27,911 bases of DNA, from NCBI RefSeq assembly GCF_000485595.1, contig NW_014577081.1, positions 302,652 through 330,562 of the forward strand, in the 5' to 3' direction. Below are positions 1 to 9,396 of this stretch, in pieces. This DNA is from Priapulus caudatus (taxonomy: Eukaryota > Priapulida > Priapulimorpha > Priapulimorphida > Priapulidae). Position 1 is the stretch's first letter, and every line of letters begins with the position of its first letter. Position numbers and translations under genes: made by a program. Under the pieces are notes generated by a model. The model worked only from the letters and a program-made list of their open reading frames with translations, ran no database searches and was not told where the DNA came from.

Positions 1-22
1 CTCTCCTCTCTCTCTCTCTCTT

Positions 23-69
<47 letters not shown>

Positions 70-372
70 CATTTTCTCCCACTCACTCTTCCTCTCCTCT
101 TTCTCTCTTGCACTCTCGCTCTGTCTCTTTCGCGCTCTGTCTCTTTGTCTCTCTTTCTCTTCCTCTATTTCCTTCTACTGCCAACTCGCGCTCTCTTGTG
201 CTCTCATTCGCTCCTCCCACTTCTCTCCCACTGTCTCTGTCCTTCTCGCAGTGCTTTACACACGGCAAGAGGCGTGAATTCCCTATCTGTCATGGTCTCC
301 TTTCTCTGTTTTTCTCGCCTTGACACTGTGTGTCTCTTTGCGACGTTCTCGCTCTCTCTCTCTCTCTTTCTC
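1..372. repeat. CT-rich microsatellite tract
   Basis: Near-pure (CT)n occupies about the first 68 bases. It continues as an interrupted pyrimidine-rich tract (CTCT, TTCT, CTGTCT) up to the foldback element at 373. The reading frames through it encode only Ser/Leu/Phe on one strand and Arg/Glu on the other, as expected for a dinucleotide repeat. The left edge of the window cuts the array, so its full length is not visible. Confidence 0.95.
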
Positions 373-532
373 TGTCAGTGCATAAAGGAGACAGAAGATA
401 TATACGTGCATGTGTGTACACACAATTAAGCGCGCGCTCGCGCACGCACGTGTGTTTGGGCGTGAGTGCGTGCGGGCTTGTGTGTGCATATATATGCACA
501 TATATCTTCTCTGACTCCCTTATGCACTGACA
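373..532. mobile_element. 160-bp foldback (MITE-like) element
   Basis: The left arm starts TGTCAGTGCATAA (373) and the right arm ends TTATGCACTGACA (532), its reverse complement. Pairing continues inward with small indels: GGAG, CAGA and AGATATAT on the left match ATATATCT, TCTG and CTCC on the right. Each arm is about 45-50 bases. The interior is GT/CG-rich and includes an 18-bp perfect palindrome at 483-500 (TGTGCATATATATGCACA). No target-site duplication is visible. The structure suggests a non-autonomous foldback or MITE-like element; the superfamily is unknown. Confidence 0.6.
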
Positions 533-1250
533 TGTAACATTGTAAGCAGGTGAAGGCACACGCTATTACGCACAAGCGAGGGTTGGATGGAGTGTACTAA
601 GGGCATGATCAATAGTGTGCGTTCGAATAGAGAATCAGTTAGAGGGCACACTATGCATATAATCTGTTGCCTTCAGTGCAAGTACCCTTCTCGAGCTGTA
701 CTTACTGCATTCTCTTTCGATTTGGTGGTGTGTAGACCAAGATGCTCAGTTAACGCGACCTCTCTACTCATTTTTTGCACCGGCATTATCCTTCCTCATC
801 TCGCGGGTCCATGCAACTGTGCAAACGCTGGCCTCTTGCTTGGATAACTGCTGAGCTTATGAAAGGCATGCTGAAGCCAGTCTCTGCGTGTTTCATCACT
901 TTACTGCGGCTCTGAGCACTCTGGAAAGCACCATGTAGTGGCGTAACACACTACATGATCACCCATGTCCTTGTCTTTGTTCATCATTACCGACCTAACA
1001 GTTGTCGCAGCATTGCTAAGCACTCATCCGGTTAATATTTATAGACTGTAAAGCAAGTCGTGAAACCATAAACTTCGTATAGAAGGGAATAGAAGTACAT
1101 ATGGATCTTCTTTGCCATTGCGCCATTCGTTTCAGTAGGTGATGGCGGTTTACTTTTAATGTGGTGGTAAAATTGTAAACAATATTATGCAATACAGTTT
1201 ACAACGACACAGACGAACACGAGACTGTGTCAAACAAATGTGGCGATTGA
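533..1250. other. No gene recognised
   Basis: This is mixed-complexity sequence with no recognisable coding domain, tRNA or repeat array. An 86-codon open frame at 587-847 on the plus strand has a Cys-rich translation that matches no family I know, and no splice or promoter context supports it. Confidence 0.5.
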
Positions 1251-1259
1251 AGGGACTTG

Positions 1260-1427
1260 GTAGCAGAACGGACCGTGGCAAACAATGTGTGGCGGTGGGA
1301 ACGACTGGTTAGCAGAACGGACCGTGGCAAACAATGTGTGGCGGCGAGAACGACTGGTTAGCAGAACGGACCGTAGCAAACAATGTGTGGCGGTGAGAAC
1401 GACTGGTTAGCAGAACGGACCGTGGCA
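1260..1427 (+). repeat. 49-bp tandem repeat, about 3.4 copies
   Basis: The unit begins AGCAGAACGGACCGTGGC and contains AACAATGTGTGGCGG. Copies start at 1262, 1311, 1360 and 1409, exactly 49 bases apart, and differ by single substitutions (GGTGGG/GGCGAG/GGTGAG; GTGGC/GTAGC). The last copy is partial and breaks off after CGTGGCA near 1427. Copies abut with no spacers, so this is a minisatellite. It encodes nothing recognisable. Confidence 0.93.
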
Positions 1428-1940
1428 CCCCGTCAGCTTGCTGAAGCCCTACAGAGTGCCACGATGCATGTACAGCTTCATGCAACGCTGACGTGCGCAG
1501 AGTGAGCCGAGCCAAACGTTTGCATGCAACGTTTACCGCACAAAGGCTAGTAATTGATCAATGCCGTTCAGCTGTAATAATGGAAAGCGGAGCAGCGGCC
1601 TCTACTCACTGTACTACTCTCTTTACTCCGTGCATATAATGTAACAGTTGTTTTGCGCTGTGCGGTTGGTTGGGCGCGTATTAATCCATAATTTTTCATA
1701 TATTTTGTATAGCTTTTTTTTAAAATCTGTGATCACGGCCAGGGACTGTTAGCAAAAAGTTCGCATTGTATGCGATCGAACAAGGTTTATTTGCAAAACA
1801 ATGTCAGTTTCAAAAATGACTGGTGTATAACTTCGAAGTGTATATATATTATATAGTTAACGTCTATTTGTGTGACGGACTTCGTGGTACCCACGGGCAT
1901 GCATTTATGTATATATACTCATGGATGGTTCTACCAGTTT
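1428..1940. other. No gene recognised
   Basis: Unique-looking sequence, AT-rich toward 1680-1870. No conserved domain or RNA gene is recognised. Confidence 0.5.
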
Positions 1941-1949
1941 CAGACTACT

Positions 1950-2085
1950 GTCTGCCTGCCTGCTGCCTGCCTGCCTACTGCCTGTCTGTCTGCCTGCCTA
2001 CTATCTGTCTGTCTGTTTGTCTGCGTGCCTGTATGTCTGCCTCCTTGCCTGTGTGCCTGTCTGTCTGTGTGCCTGTCTATACCGG
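1950..2085. repeat. CTGC/CTGT tetranucleotide array
   Basis: This is an interrupted tetranucleotide array, mainly CTGC and CTGT with CTAC, TTGT and CGTGC variants. All six frames across it stay open and give Cys/Leu/Pro/Ser-rich or His/Arg/Thr/Asp/Gln-rich translations, which are artefacts of the repeat. It abuts the 3' side of the minus-strand coding-like remnant at 2096-2263. Confidence 0.92.
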
Positions 2086-2095
2086 CCTGCCCGGC

Positions 2096-2263
2096 TTCCT
2101 TATGTATGGTATTGCAGTACTGGAATGTTGGACTATTGGCAATCATAGCTTGTTTCCAAGCCTCTTTGGTCTTCTCATCATGTGGTCCTTTTTTCATCAT
2201 CTCCAAGAAGGTATGCTGCTGCACGTTGGCCAAATCTCGAACACGGATTTGGTGGGCATGCAT
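2096..2263 (-). pseudogene. Coding-like remnant of a repeated ORF
   Basis: The minus strand from 2263 to about 2096 encodes 56 residues of ordinary globular composition (charged, with single Trp and Cys and several Met/Gln). It runs from MHAHQIRV through EMMKKGPHDE and KEAWKQAM to QYCNTIHKE. An in-frame stop lies three codons upstream of the Met, and the frame then runs into the CTGC microsatellite, so both ends are broken. The style resembles fragments of large multicopy hypothetical or transposon-associated proteins of marine invertebrates, but I cannot name a family. It may instead be a chance frame. Confidence 0.33.
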
Positions 2264-2289
2264 GTCGTGTTATGGTGAGGTGGGTTGCT

Positions 2290-2975
2290 CGAAGGAATGA
2301 GTCTGATGCAAGAGCTGATTAGTTTAGTGCACTTGTCTAGCCAAAATCCTCCAAGTAGTCTCCATATGTGTACCACATTGCCATCTCAATATGGAGACCA
2401 CCAAACATGACCACATATTTGTCATGTGTCACATTTCACCATGAGTTTGAGGCCAGTTCCAGTTTTTGCAATAATTCATATTTACATTTCATTTCTTGAC
2501 AAGATTTTACCAATATTTATGCAAATATTTTTCTCTTGATATTCTAGATGATATAATTGCATTCCTCACCGCAAAGAATGTGTGTTTAGACACCAAGTTT
2601 GCCCTCCTAAGTGGCCTAGAAGCTGGGATATTGGCAGTTATAGGTTTTTACATAGCGGCCATCTTTGAATCCATGATGGCCCCATTCCTCATCTTGATGA
2701 AGTGGCTCCAATCAAAAATTGAAACCTAAGGCAATGGATAGTGCATGGAAAAAGTTTGGTGCTTTTATCCGGAATGTCCCCATCCTTCTCAAATCTGGAC
2801 CTAAGCCACCTGACTACCTCTATGATCCGCTCTCACAACATTCTGCGCGCTGCTAGCTGCTGCAAATACTCGCCTGCTTCCGGCCACGGGCCATCCCGCG
2901 AGCAGCCTCACGATCGCACAAGCAATGCCAATACGGCCTACTAGGCAGCTAATGATTACACAATAAGAAACTTGC
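2290..2975. other. No gene recognised; short open frame
   Basis: An open frame at 2496-2729 (+) translates to a hydrophobic 77-residue peptide with a possible membrane-like stretch (LEAGILAVIGFYIAAIF). No family is recognised, the first residues come from AT-rich DNA, and no splice or promoter signal supports it. I read it as chance or as part of an old repeat. Confidence 0.4.
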
Positions 2976-3000
2976 TGGCTGCAGTAATAACGCTGATAGG

Positions 3001-3217
3001 GTCTATGTCTCCCTTGGTACTGCCGGAACGTACCCTGGGTACGGTCCGGTATACCGGAACGTACCCTGGTAACTATCTGATATGGTTAGGGTTAGGGTTA
3101 GGAGTAGGCGTTAGCGAGACATCCCTGGACTCCGTCTAGTGGAGTAGCGCAGGTAACGGTGCGGCATGTTAGATAGTACCAGGGTACGTTCGCGCGGTAC
3201 CAGGCGGAGACATAGAC
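3001..3217. mobile_element. Foldback element enclosing TTAGGG repeats
   Basis: The element starts GTCTATGTCTCC and ends GGAGACATAGAC, the exact reverse complement. Pairing continues inward: TTGGTAC with GTACCAGG, and GAACGTACCCTGGTA-ACTATCT (3058-3080) with AGATAGTACCAGGGTACGTT (3171-3190). The left arm carries an extra copy of CCGGAACGTACCCTGG (3023-3038 and 3054-3069), with the 14-bp palindrome TCCGGTATACCGGA (3045-3058) between. A nearly identical 15-mer flanks it (2976-2990 TGGCTGCAGTAATAA; 3220-3234 TGGCAGCAGTAATAA), possibly an imperfect target duplication. There is no coding capacity. It is non-autonomous, of unknown superfamily. Confidence 0.65.
3084..3102 (+). repeat. Interstitial TTAGGG run
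   Basis: GGTTAGGGTTAGGGTTAGG gives about three telomere-type units inside the foldback element at 3001-3217. TTAGGG is the ancestral metazoan telomere repeat. Three units are too few to mark a chromosome end or fusion, and chance cannot be excluded. Confidence 0.75.
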
Positions 3218-3234
3218 ACTGGCAGCAGTAATAA

Positions 3235-4200
3235 AAATGAGCGATTCAGCGATAATTGCTGGCAATGTGTGATTAGAACAGGATGGGAAAAGAAGCGATT
3301 ATATTGCCGCCCATCTAGATTTTGCCGCAAATAAATCCGCAGGGACTTGATTAAACCGTTGTGTAAGTGAGAAAAGGCCAGTAGAATATCGCGATGACAG
3401 TAGCCACAGCTACAGCAGCATCAGCGACTGCTGAGTGTGATACGATCAAACTTAAGGCACTATAGGGAAATCCACGGCGAACTGGCGATAGACAAAGTTC
3501 GTTGTCGCGATCCAATCTAACGATTCCGTCTAAATCGGTGTACCTAATTAGTGTGAAACAACGTTGAAATGGAAATAATGCCAAAAATGCCGGTGCTATA
3601 TAAGTGTAAGCCCTTTTTTTAATTTCAGCGGTGCACTGAACGACCACTTAGGTCTACTCCTGCATACTAATCGCATGGGCTGACTACATGTGCAGTGACC
3701 GTGCTACCCTTGGGGAGTAGAATCTATTATGATCATGCGCGATTATTATGTATACACGAGGCGCAACGTTTCACTGGCATTCTTCCTCACGTACGTGTCC
3801 TTTCTTGGCTGATTTCGTAAGTGTTTCTGGCTTGAGATACTGGAATACTTGTTTAGCGGGCAGTAGCTTAGGCCTTAGCTACGTACTCGGGATTTCACGA
3901 AGCAAGAGAATATGTCACGTAGAATGCCTGTTCTGTATTCCATGAATTTTTTCCCATTTTCATTCCAGACAAATCTTGTTATACCTAGTTTTAATTGGAA
4001 AGATGTGAACGTTTCAGCTCCGCAACTGCCAGCAGTGCACTGATTTCAGACCATACGCACGCTACACGCTATATTTAATATACAGTATATTCCATTAAAT
4101 GTGGTGGTGTGCGCGCGTGTCGCGCATGTGTGGTGCGTTTAACGAAAAAACAATGCATGCGAATTTTAGGTATGTGCTTTCGGCATGTAGTTTTGTTATT
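3235..4200. other. No gene recognised
   Basis: Mixed-complexity sequence. Open frames at 3351-3647 (-) and 3748-3945 (+) show no recognisable domain, and I see no RNA gene. AT-rich imperfect palindromes around 4070-4100 (ATATTTAATATACAGTATAT) are unremarkable. Confidence 0.5.
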
Positions 4201-4210
4201 TTTAACGTAT

Positions 4211-4310
4211 ACTATATACTATATATATATATATAATATATATGTGTGTGCTGTGTGCGTCGCTGCGTGCGTGCGTCGCGTGTGTGCGTGTGCGTGTGCT
4301 GCGTGCGACG
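4211..4310. repeat. AT then GT/GCGT microsatellite
   Basis: An imperfect (AT)n run (about 4211-4243) passes into TG, TGCG and GTCGC repeats. It directly abuts the dispersed repeat copy at 4311-4421. Confidence 0.85.
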
Positions 4311-4421
4311 CGTTTCTAATGAATATGCTCGCCATCACATCTGCTATCTACGGTAGCATGTTGCTGCTTGTCTGTGTGCATCAGCAATAGCTGTAGCTCT
4401 AGTACTATAGCCCTTCGCTCC
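4311..4421 (+). repeat. Dispersed repeat, copy 1
   Basis: This sequence, from CGTTTCTAATGAATATGCTC to AGTACTATAGCCCTTCGCTC, recurs in the same orientation at 15677-15791 with only small differences (for example AATGAAT/AAGAAT, and GTAGCATGTTGCTGCTTG against GTAGTTTATGTTGCTGCATGCTTG). Both copies follow a GTGC-rich microsatellite containing the shared stretch CGTGTGTGCGTGTGCGTGTG. Similarity stops sharply at CCCTTCGCTC on the 3' side. No coding potential or target duplication is visible. The element class is unknown; it could be a short non-autonomous element that carries its own microsatellite. Confidence 0.85.
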
Positions 4422-4438
4422 GTCCCATCGTCGCTTCC

Positions 4439-4525
4439 TGCGCGCGCGCGTGTGTGTGTGTGTGTGTGTGCGTGCGTGCGTGCGTGTTCGTGCGTGTGTG
4501 CGTGCGTGCGTGCGTGCGTGCGTGT
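4439..4525. repeat. GC, GT and GCGT microsatellite
   Basis: (GC)n, then (GT)n, then (GCGT)n, with one TTCG interruption. The His/Thr/Arg/Ala frame on the minus strand (about 4344-4718) is an artefact of this array. Confidence 0.93.
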
Positions 4526-5213
4526 ATAGATAACCTAACTGTAATAGAATTTTAGCCTTAATTCTAACTCTAACATATGATGTGTTCGCTAGGTGCTTGA
4601 TTGTCACTTGAACCTCGAAGATCAATAGAGAATAAAGAAATAAAGCGGTTACCCGCGTTTCTTTACAAATATCATCACCAAAACTGTGTGACAAATCCCA
4701 CGAATCGTGCCATGGCACACTAGTATTGTAAACGTGAAAGGAAAAAACACATGCCTACACTAATATGCACATTACGCATGCACGCATACGCTCACATATC
4801 TAATGTTTTCATGTTATCTAAAAACATTCATGTTAAAAACATTCTACGATTTCATCGGATAGGCCGTGAGTGTTTCATTTTTTTGTAATTAGAGTTTCTT
4901 CGTCATATACAGCATATGCATATTTGTGTATATTTCTACGCTGTCGTTTATTTCTGTCTCCTTTTTAATTACGATGTTTGAAATTATTTTATTGATTGTA
5001 TCGATTTGGTAACAGGAGCGTAGCTAACGGTGCAGGCACGTATACAGCTGCTGCCCGCTTATGACCATTAATCATGTGATTTACTGGAAACGCGGTTGAT
5101 AAACCGAGATTTTGTTCAACCGATGTGTGTTACGTACTGGTGGCATGAACCAAATTTCAATTCAGTTTTCTGTTTGCGTGTTTCTGTCGATGATTGCTAT
5201 ATTTATGGAATGG
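4526..5213. other. No gene recognised
   Basis: AT-rich sequence with no recognisable gene. The 17-mer CATGAACCAAATTTCAA at 5144-5160 recurs with one change at 6043-6059. Confidence 0.5.
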
Positions 5214-5385
5214 CCTTTATTACCTAATTGCCTATTATTTACCTAAGGAATGGCTTCATTGTTTGGCTTTCATTGGTAAGGCTTTGGATTGGTTGTAATG
5301 GCTTTCATTGGTAACTTATTTACCTATATACCTTTATTACCTAATTACCTAATTTCATTACCTAAGGAATGGCTTCATTGTTTGC
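5214..5385 (+). repeat. Local direct repeat, about 54 bp, two copies
   Basis: 5214-5267 and 5331-5385 share CCTTTATTACCTAATT and then ACCTAAGGAATGGCTTCATT followed by GTTTG, 117 bases apart. The sequence between repeats shorter motifs (GGCTTTCATTGGTAA, TTTACCTA), so the block probably grew by successive slippage or duplication. Confidence 0.8.
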
Positions 5386-5725
5386 TAGTGCTGTACCAAC
5401 TATATACCTACATACCGTAAATATTGTGAATTGGATACGTATAAACTATGTGAACAGGCGGGCTATTATGACGCTTGTGTGTAATAGCAAATAGCAGTGT
5501 GACATTTCATTGCGTCTACTATATGGTTGCAATGTGCTGCATCTCTCTGGCTGTACTGGGCCCAAGCTTCCAATGATATATTAGAGCATTTGATACGCAA
5601 TATACACTTTTTCTAGTTATTGAATCCTATTTATATATAGTTTATGTAGCAATATTTATGATCGAGGGATCGAGGTTTAAACGGTGCGTGCTAATGTTCA
5701 CAATGTTTTAGAACTTATGATCTAC

Positions 5726-5757
5726 GTAAAGGTGCAATACTGCGGAAACACCTTTAC
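5726..5757. repeat. Short perfect hairpin
   Basis: GTAAAGGTG (5726-5734) pairs perfectly with CACCTTTAC (5749-5757) across a 14-base loop. No neighbouring gene gives it a role, and no T-run follows it. Confidence 0.5.
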
Positions 5758-6680
5758 ATTAAATATATAAAACCACGGTATTGCAAGTGCCATTACGAGC
5801 GGGTTCATAATATCTGCCCAACTGACAGATGTTTGACTTTAATTAACCAAGTTCTACCCTTTCTCGCTATGGAGGGCTATAAAGTGACAGTTTCAAAGCT
5901 TTGCCATCACATTCTTACATTCTTATACCACGTCTTAGCATTCGTGGAATTAAAGCCAAACTAATCTTGCTTGAATATTTGTAAAGAGCTTCTCGTATTT
6001 TGATGATATATCAGTTGACAGTTCATAGTCGTAGTTTGTGGACATGAACCAAGTTTCAAGTAAATTTTACGCCTATTCCTGCAATTTTCTATCACGTTTA
6101 GCTGGTAGATGCTTCAAATCTTATTTTTCCCACGACGCAGTGATTGTTTGATATGCTGCAAATTATTTGCTCGGCTGTGTTCGTTGTCATGGAAACGCCA
6201 AAGTTAGATAACTGTTTGTGAAATCAATAGCTGTGGCTTTAAAAGCCGCTTAGCGGTTTGCAAATATGCTCTCTGCTGTGGCACCTCGGAATGAAACTGT
6301 CAGAAAATGTACGAGATTTGCCTGTGCGCTGTCGGTCACTCCGCTCGGCCACGAGCACGGTGAACGGCATCTGCGTCAAGCGAACATCTCTCCTTGCCTT
6401 CTCACCACACGGCAAGGCCGCGGTCTGTCTAGAAACGTAATTGGCAATCACTTGGTTTTCGATGAATTTTGGCGTTTCACACCAATCATGAGTAATTTCT
6501 GCCAGTCGTGCTCTAGAGAAGACATGCATGGGGCCTGAGATCTCCTGGATACACTTGAGTTTCGACGTGGTGACACTTCATACCTTGCATTCATCCTTAT
6601 CGTTGACCATCGTATTGTGTCGTTATCGTGGCGCGAGCTATAGTATGCCTTTTATAAAAGATGTGCGTATGGCAAATGCA
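5758..6680. other. No gene recognised; open on both strands at 6239-6538
   Basis: Most of this is AT-rich with no identifiable feature. Between 6239 and 6538 both strands stay open for 90-96 codons with non-repetitive translations (plus strand from 6266, minus strand from 6529). Neither shows a domain I recognise, and opposite-strand openness of this length can occur by chance in less AT-rich DNA. Confidence 0.4.
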
Positions 6681-6684
6681 CTGT

Positions 6685-6787
6685 ATGTGTATATGTACGT
6701 ATACGTGTATATGTACGTGTACGTGTATATGTATATGTACGTGTACGTGTATATGTATATGTACGTGTACACTGTATATGTACGTGT
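6685..6787. repeat. TATG/TACG minisatellite
   Basis: Alternating TGTATATGTACG and TGTACGTGTATATG units form an irregular hexamer to dodecamer array. The Tyr/Met/Val and His/Ile/Val frames through it are repeat artefacts. Confidence 0.9.
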
Positions 6788-7930
6788 GGTTTTGTAGCAA
6801 AATGCAACCGACAACCTGCAGTGATAGGAATAGGAAATAACTAGATTCTAGTGTAATTAAACACATGCGGCCAAACAAGTAGTTAGCTGTCTTGCTATTT
6901 AGAAAGTTAGTCTTCTGCTGCTCCTTACCGTGATGATTATATTTGTTAATTCAAAGAAATCTTTTTAATAATTTGAGCAATATTTAGCATATATAAAGTT
7001 AATAGTAAAGTTCTTGCAAGGCTTGCACATAGTAGAAACCTTTTTTTTCTTTTTTCTTTTTTTGGTAATGTAATTGGTCTTGTAATGTAAGGTCTTGTTT
7101 GGTTTTCGACTGATCTGGCTGCAATTCTGTCCTGAACAAAAACGCCTGCTGGGGGTTATGTCAATATATTCTGTCATCAATCTACCCACAGCTGTGGAGT
7201 TGGATATAGTTCAGCTCTACTCTCTTGTGACTGATATGTCTTCTTATGCGATGTGTGTCTGTATGTCTGTGGAGGGCATGTGCATTCGAACAAAAATGGT
7301 AAGAGTCGCAGAACTGGGATAAATTATAACCTCAGAGAGTCGAAGGCAGCCATCGCAACAATGATGACCATCAATGGTATTCAGCCGTACATTTGCCCAA
7401 ACAGGTTCTGTGAACGTCAATTTAAAATGTTGCTTCAAAGTCGCTCTCTCTGATAACCTTTTGTAACGTTGATGTACGTTTCGTTGTTGAAATGATGAAG
7501 TAGGAATCCAAACTTGTGTTTTAAACTGCATAAACGAATATCTGCTCACGTCACATCTCCTTGCACACAGGGACAAAGAAACGCGCACACGCGCGTTACT
7601 GGCGCGATCACAACCAGACTCCTCCACTCCTACATATCTGTCTCCCCTTTCTCGTCTCTCTCATCTTTCTTCTATATTTTACCCCCAAAACCCCTACATC
7701 TTGAGCGCACATGTCACCCGTTCTCCCATACCGCGTCCTACCTCCATTTCACAATGACCCTAGAAACGCCCGACCTAAAACACGTTTACCATTCTCTATA
7801 TAACATCAATCTAGCCGCACAAGATGCGCGACGCTCTGTCTACGACTCTACATAGACTGCCACTAAAACAACCCTGAGTCTAGCCTTACTCCGCGTCTCT
7901 AACTAATTTATGTAACATTTGTAAAACATA
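6788..7930. other. No gene recognised; C-rich block 7600-7890
   Basis: A T-rich stretch with TTTTTTTTC runs lies near 7040-7065. The section from about 7600 to 7890 is noticeably C-rich and pyrimidine-rich relative to its AT-rich flanks. It carries an open frame ending at 7855 (+), whose last 50 residues (around LETPDLKHVYHSLYNINLAAQ) look non-repetitive. I do not recognise a family. It could be part of an old retroelement that ends near the following GT repeat, but nothing in the sequence proves this. Confidence 0.4.
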
Positions 7931-7959
7931 TGTTACACTTTATTATATGTCCGTGTGTG

Positions 7960-8156
7960 TTTGTGACGTGCGTGCGTGTGTGTATATGTATGAATGTGCA
8001 TGCGTGCGTGCGTGCGTGTGTGTATATATATGTAGGTATGTGCGTGCGTGCGTGCGTGTGTGCGTGCGTGTGTGCGTGTGTGTATATATGTATGTGCGTG
8101 CGTGCGTTTCGTGCGTGCGTGCGTGCGTGCGTGCGTGCGTGTATGTGTGTGTGTGG
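7960..8156. repeat. GT/GCGT microsatellite
   Basis: A long interrupted array of GTGC, GT and TATG units. It generates Cys/Val/Arg-rich frames on the plus strand and His/Thr/Arg-rich frames on the minus strand, none of them genes. Confidence 0.95.
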
Positions 8157-8159
8157 CAC

Positions 8160-9355
8160 TACATCGGCATATACTCACTGCAGGGTTGATGTTTAGCTTC
8201 AGAAGCTGCTCGGTTATTTTTGTGCGATAAACTCTAGAATAGGGAAGTAAGAGATTATGCAGCTAGTGCTAGAGCAGCAAACGAGATGGCCAAAAATTAA
8301 TTACCATAATACGATTAGTATTCGTTGATTTGCAAGTGATTTAATAACAGCGCGGAGAGTAACACATGCAATCAAGGGAAAATGAGGCGCGCACGCCTCT
8401 CCCCTAATACTGACCCTGGCATCCCAGAAACCCCAACTATTAACAACAACGGCCTCATTATGGGCCGTTCGCTTCATTTCCACTTCCTTTTTCAACATTC
8501 GCTGACCTGATTAAGCGGTCGTCGTGAATGCTGATATTTATGTTTGACCTTTGCGAGCACGATTGTGTATTGTCGCGGGTTCTCAAGCCATCTCGGCGTG
8601 TGCGCGCGAACTCAGGCCGGCTTGTCCCCGTTTTCTAGGGGAGAGTGCATGGTGTGATTGTCATGCAGGGAAATCAATAAAGAGATTGGCCGTTTGATTT
8701 TTGCAGCTAGCCGAGCTTGCGAGCGTGCACGATGCCATTATGTAGCTACTAGCCACATGCGCGCTCTCGTCCCCTTTCTTGCTCTTCTTTTCCTTCTTAC
8801 CTTCCTGCGTCGTTCTCCTATCTTCACTCTCTCCCTCGTTCTGCCTCTTCTTCGATGCGTGTGTGTATGTACGTGCCATGCTTCTGTGTACGTTTCACCA
8901 GTCTTCATTTCTTCCGTGTCCTTCTTTCGTCATTTACGGTGGCCTGTTTCTGTGCTTCGGGCACATCGGCTGCTAGATGTGCTCTCGCTACAGACATATT
9001 ATGCTAAGAAAGCCGTATAGTCACAATGACTTTGTGCTCATGCAATATGGATGGCATTTTCTAGTATGCGAAAAATCTTATGACGTACACACTTCGCTCG
9101 GTGTGTGATGTATTGATCCGTCTTATAATTGCAGGTTATCTATGACAATAAGGTGGCCAGGCAAATTTGCTACTCGGATGAATGTACTATGTGTCTAACA
9201 TGGGTTAAACAACTTGTTTGTCACGCCGAAGTGTTGTTTTCGTCTGTATCTGTGCGTTGAAATTTGTTGTTATTTGTTATTATTGTTGTCTGTTCTCGCG
9301 GGTGTTCAAACGCCGGTCTTTTACGGACACATTTGTTCTTCGGCGACATATCGCA
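8160..9355. other. No gene recognised
   Basis: Mixed sequence. An open frame at 8658-9020 (+) covers a CT-rich stretch (8770-8930) and translates to Leu/Ser/Phe-rich sequence, consistent with pyrimidine bias rather than a protein. No RNA gene is recognised. Confidence 0.5.
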
Positions 9356-9356
9356 A

Positions 9357-9358
<2 letters not shown>

Positions 9359-9396
<38 letters not shown>
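9359..9396. repeat. (ATT)n trinucleotide repeat
   Basis: About 12-13 uninterrupted ATT/TTA units followed by GTTTTGTTATTG. Confidence 0.95.

Noticed and set aside
3084-3102. Telomere end or chromosome fusion point
   Set aside because: Only three TTAGGG units, inside a small foldback element with ordinary sequence on both sides.
6239-6538. Bidirectional coding of about 90 residues on both strands
   Set aside because: Neither translation is recognisable; openness on both strands is better explained by low stop-codon density.
7908-8230. His/Thr/Arg-rich and Cys/Val-rich proteins
   Set aside because: Translations of the GT/GCGT microsatellite in several overlapping frames.
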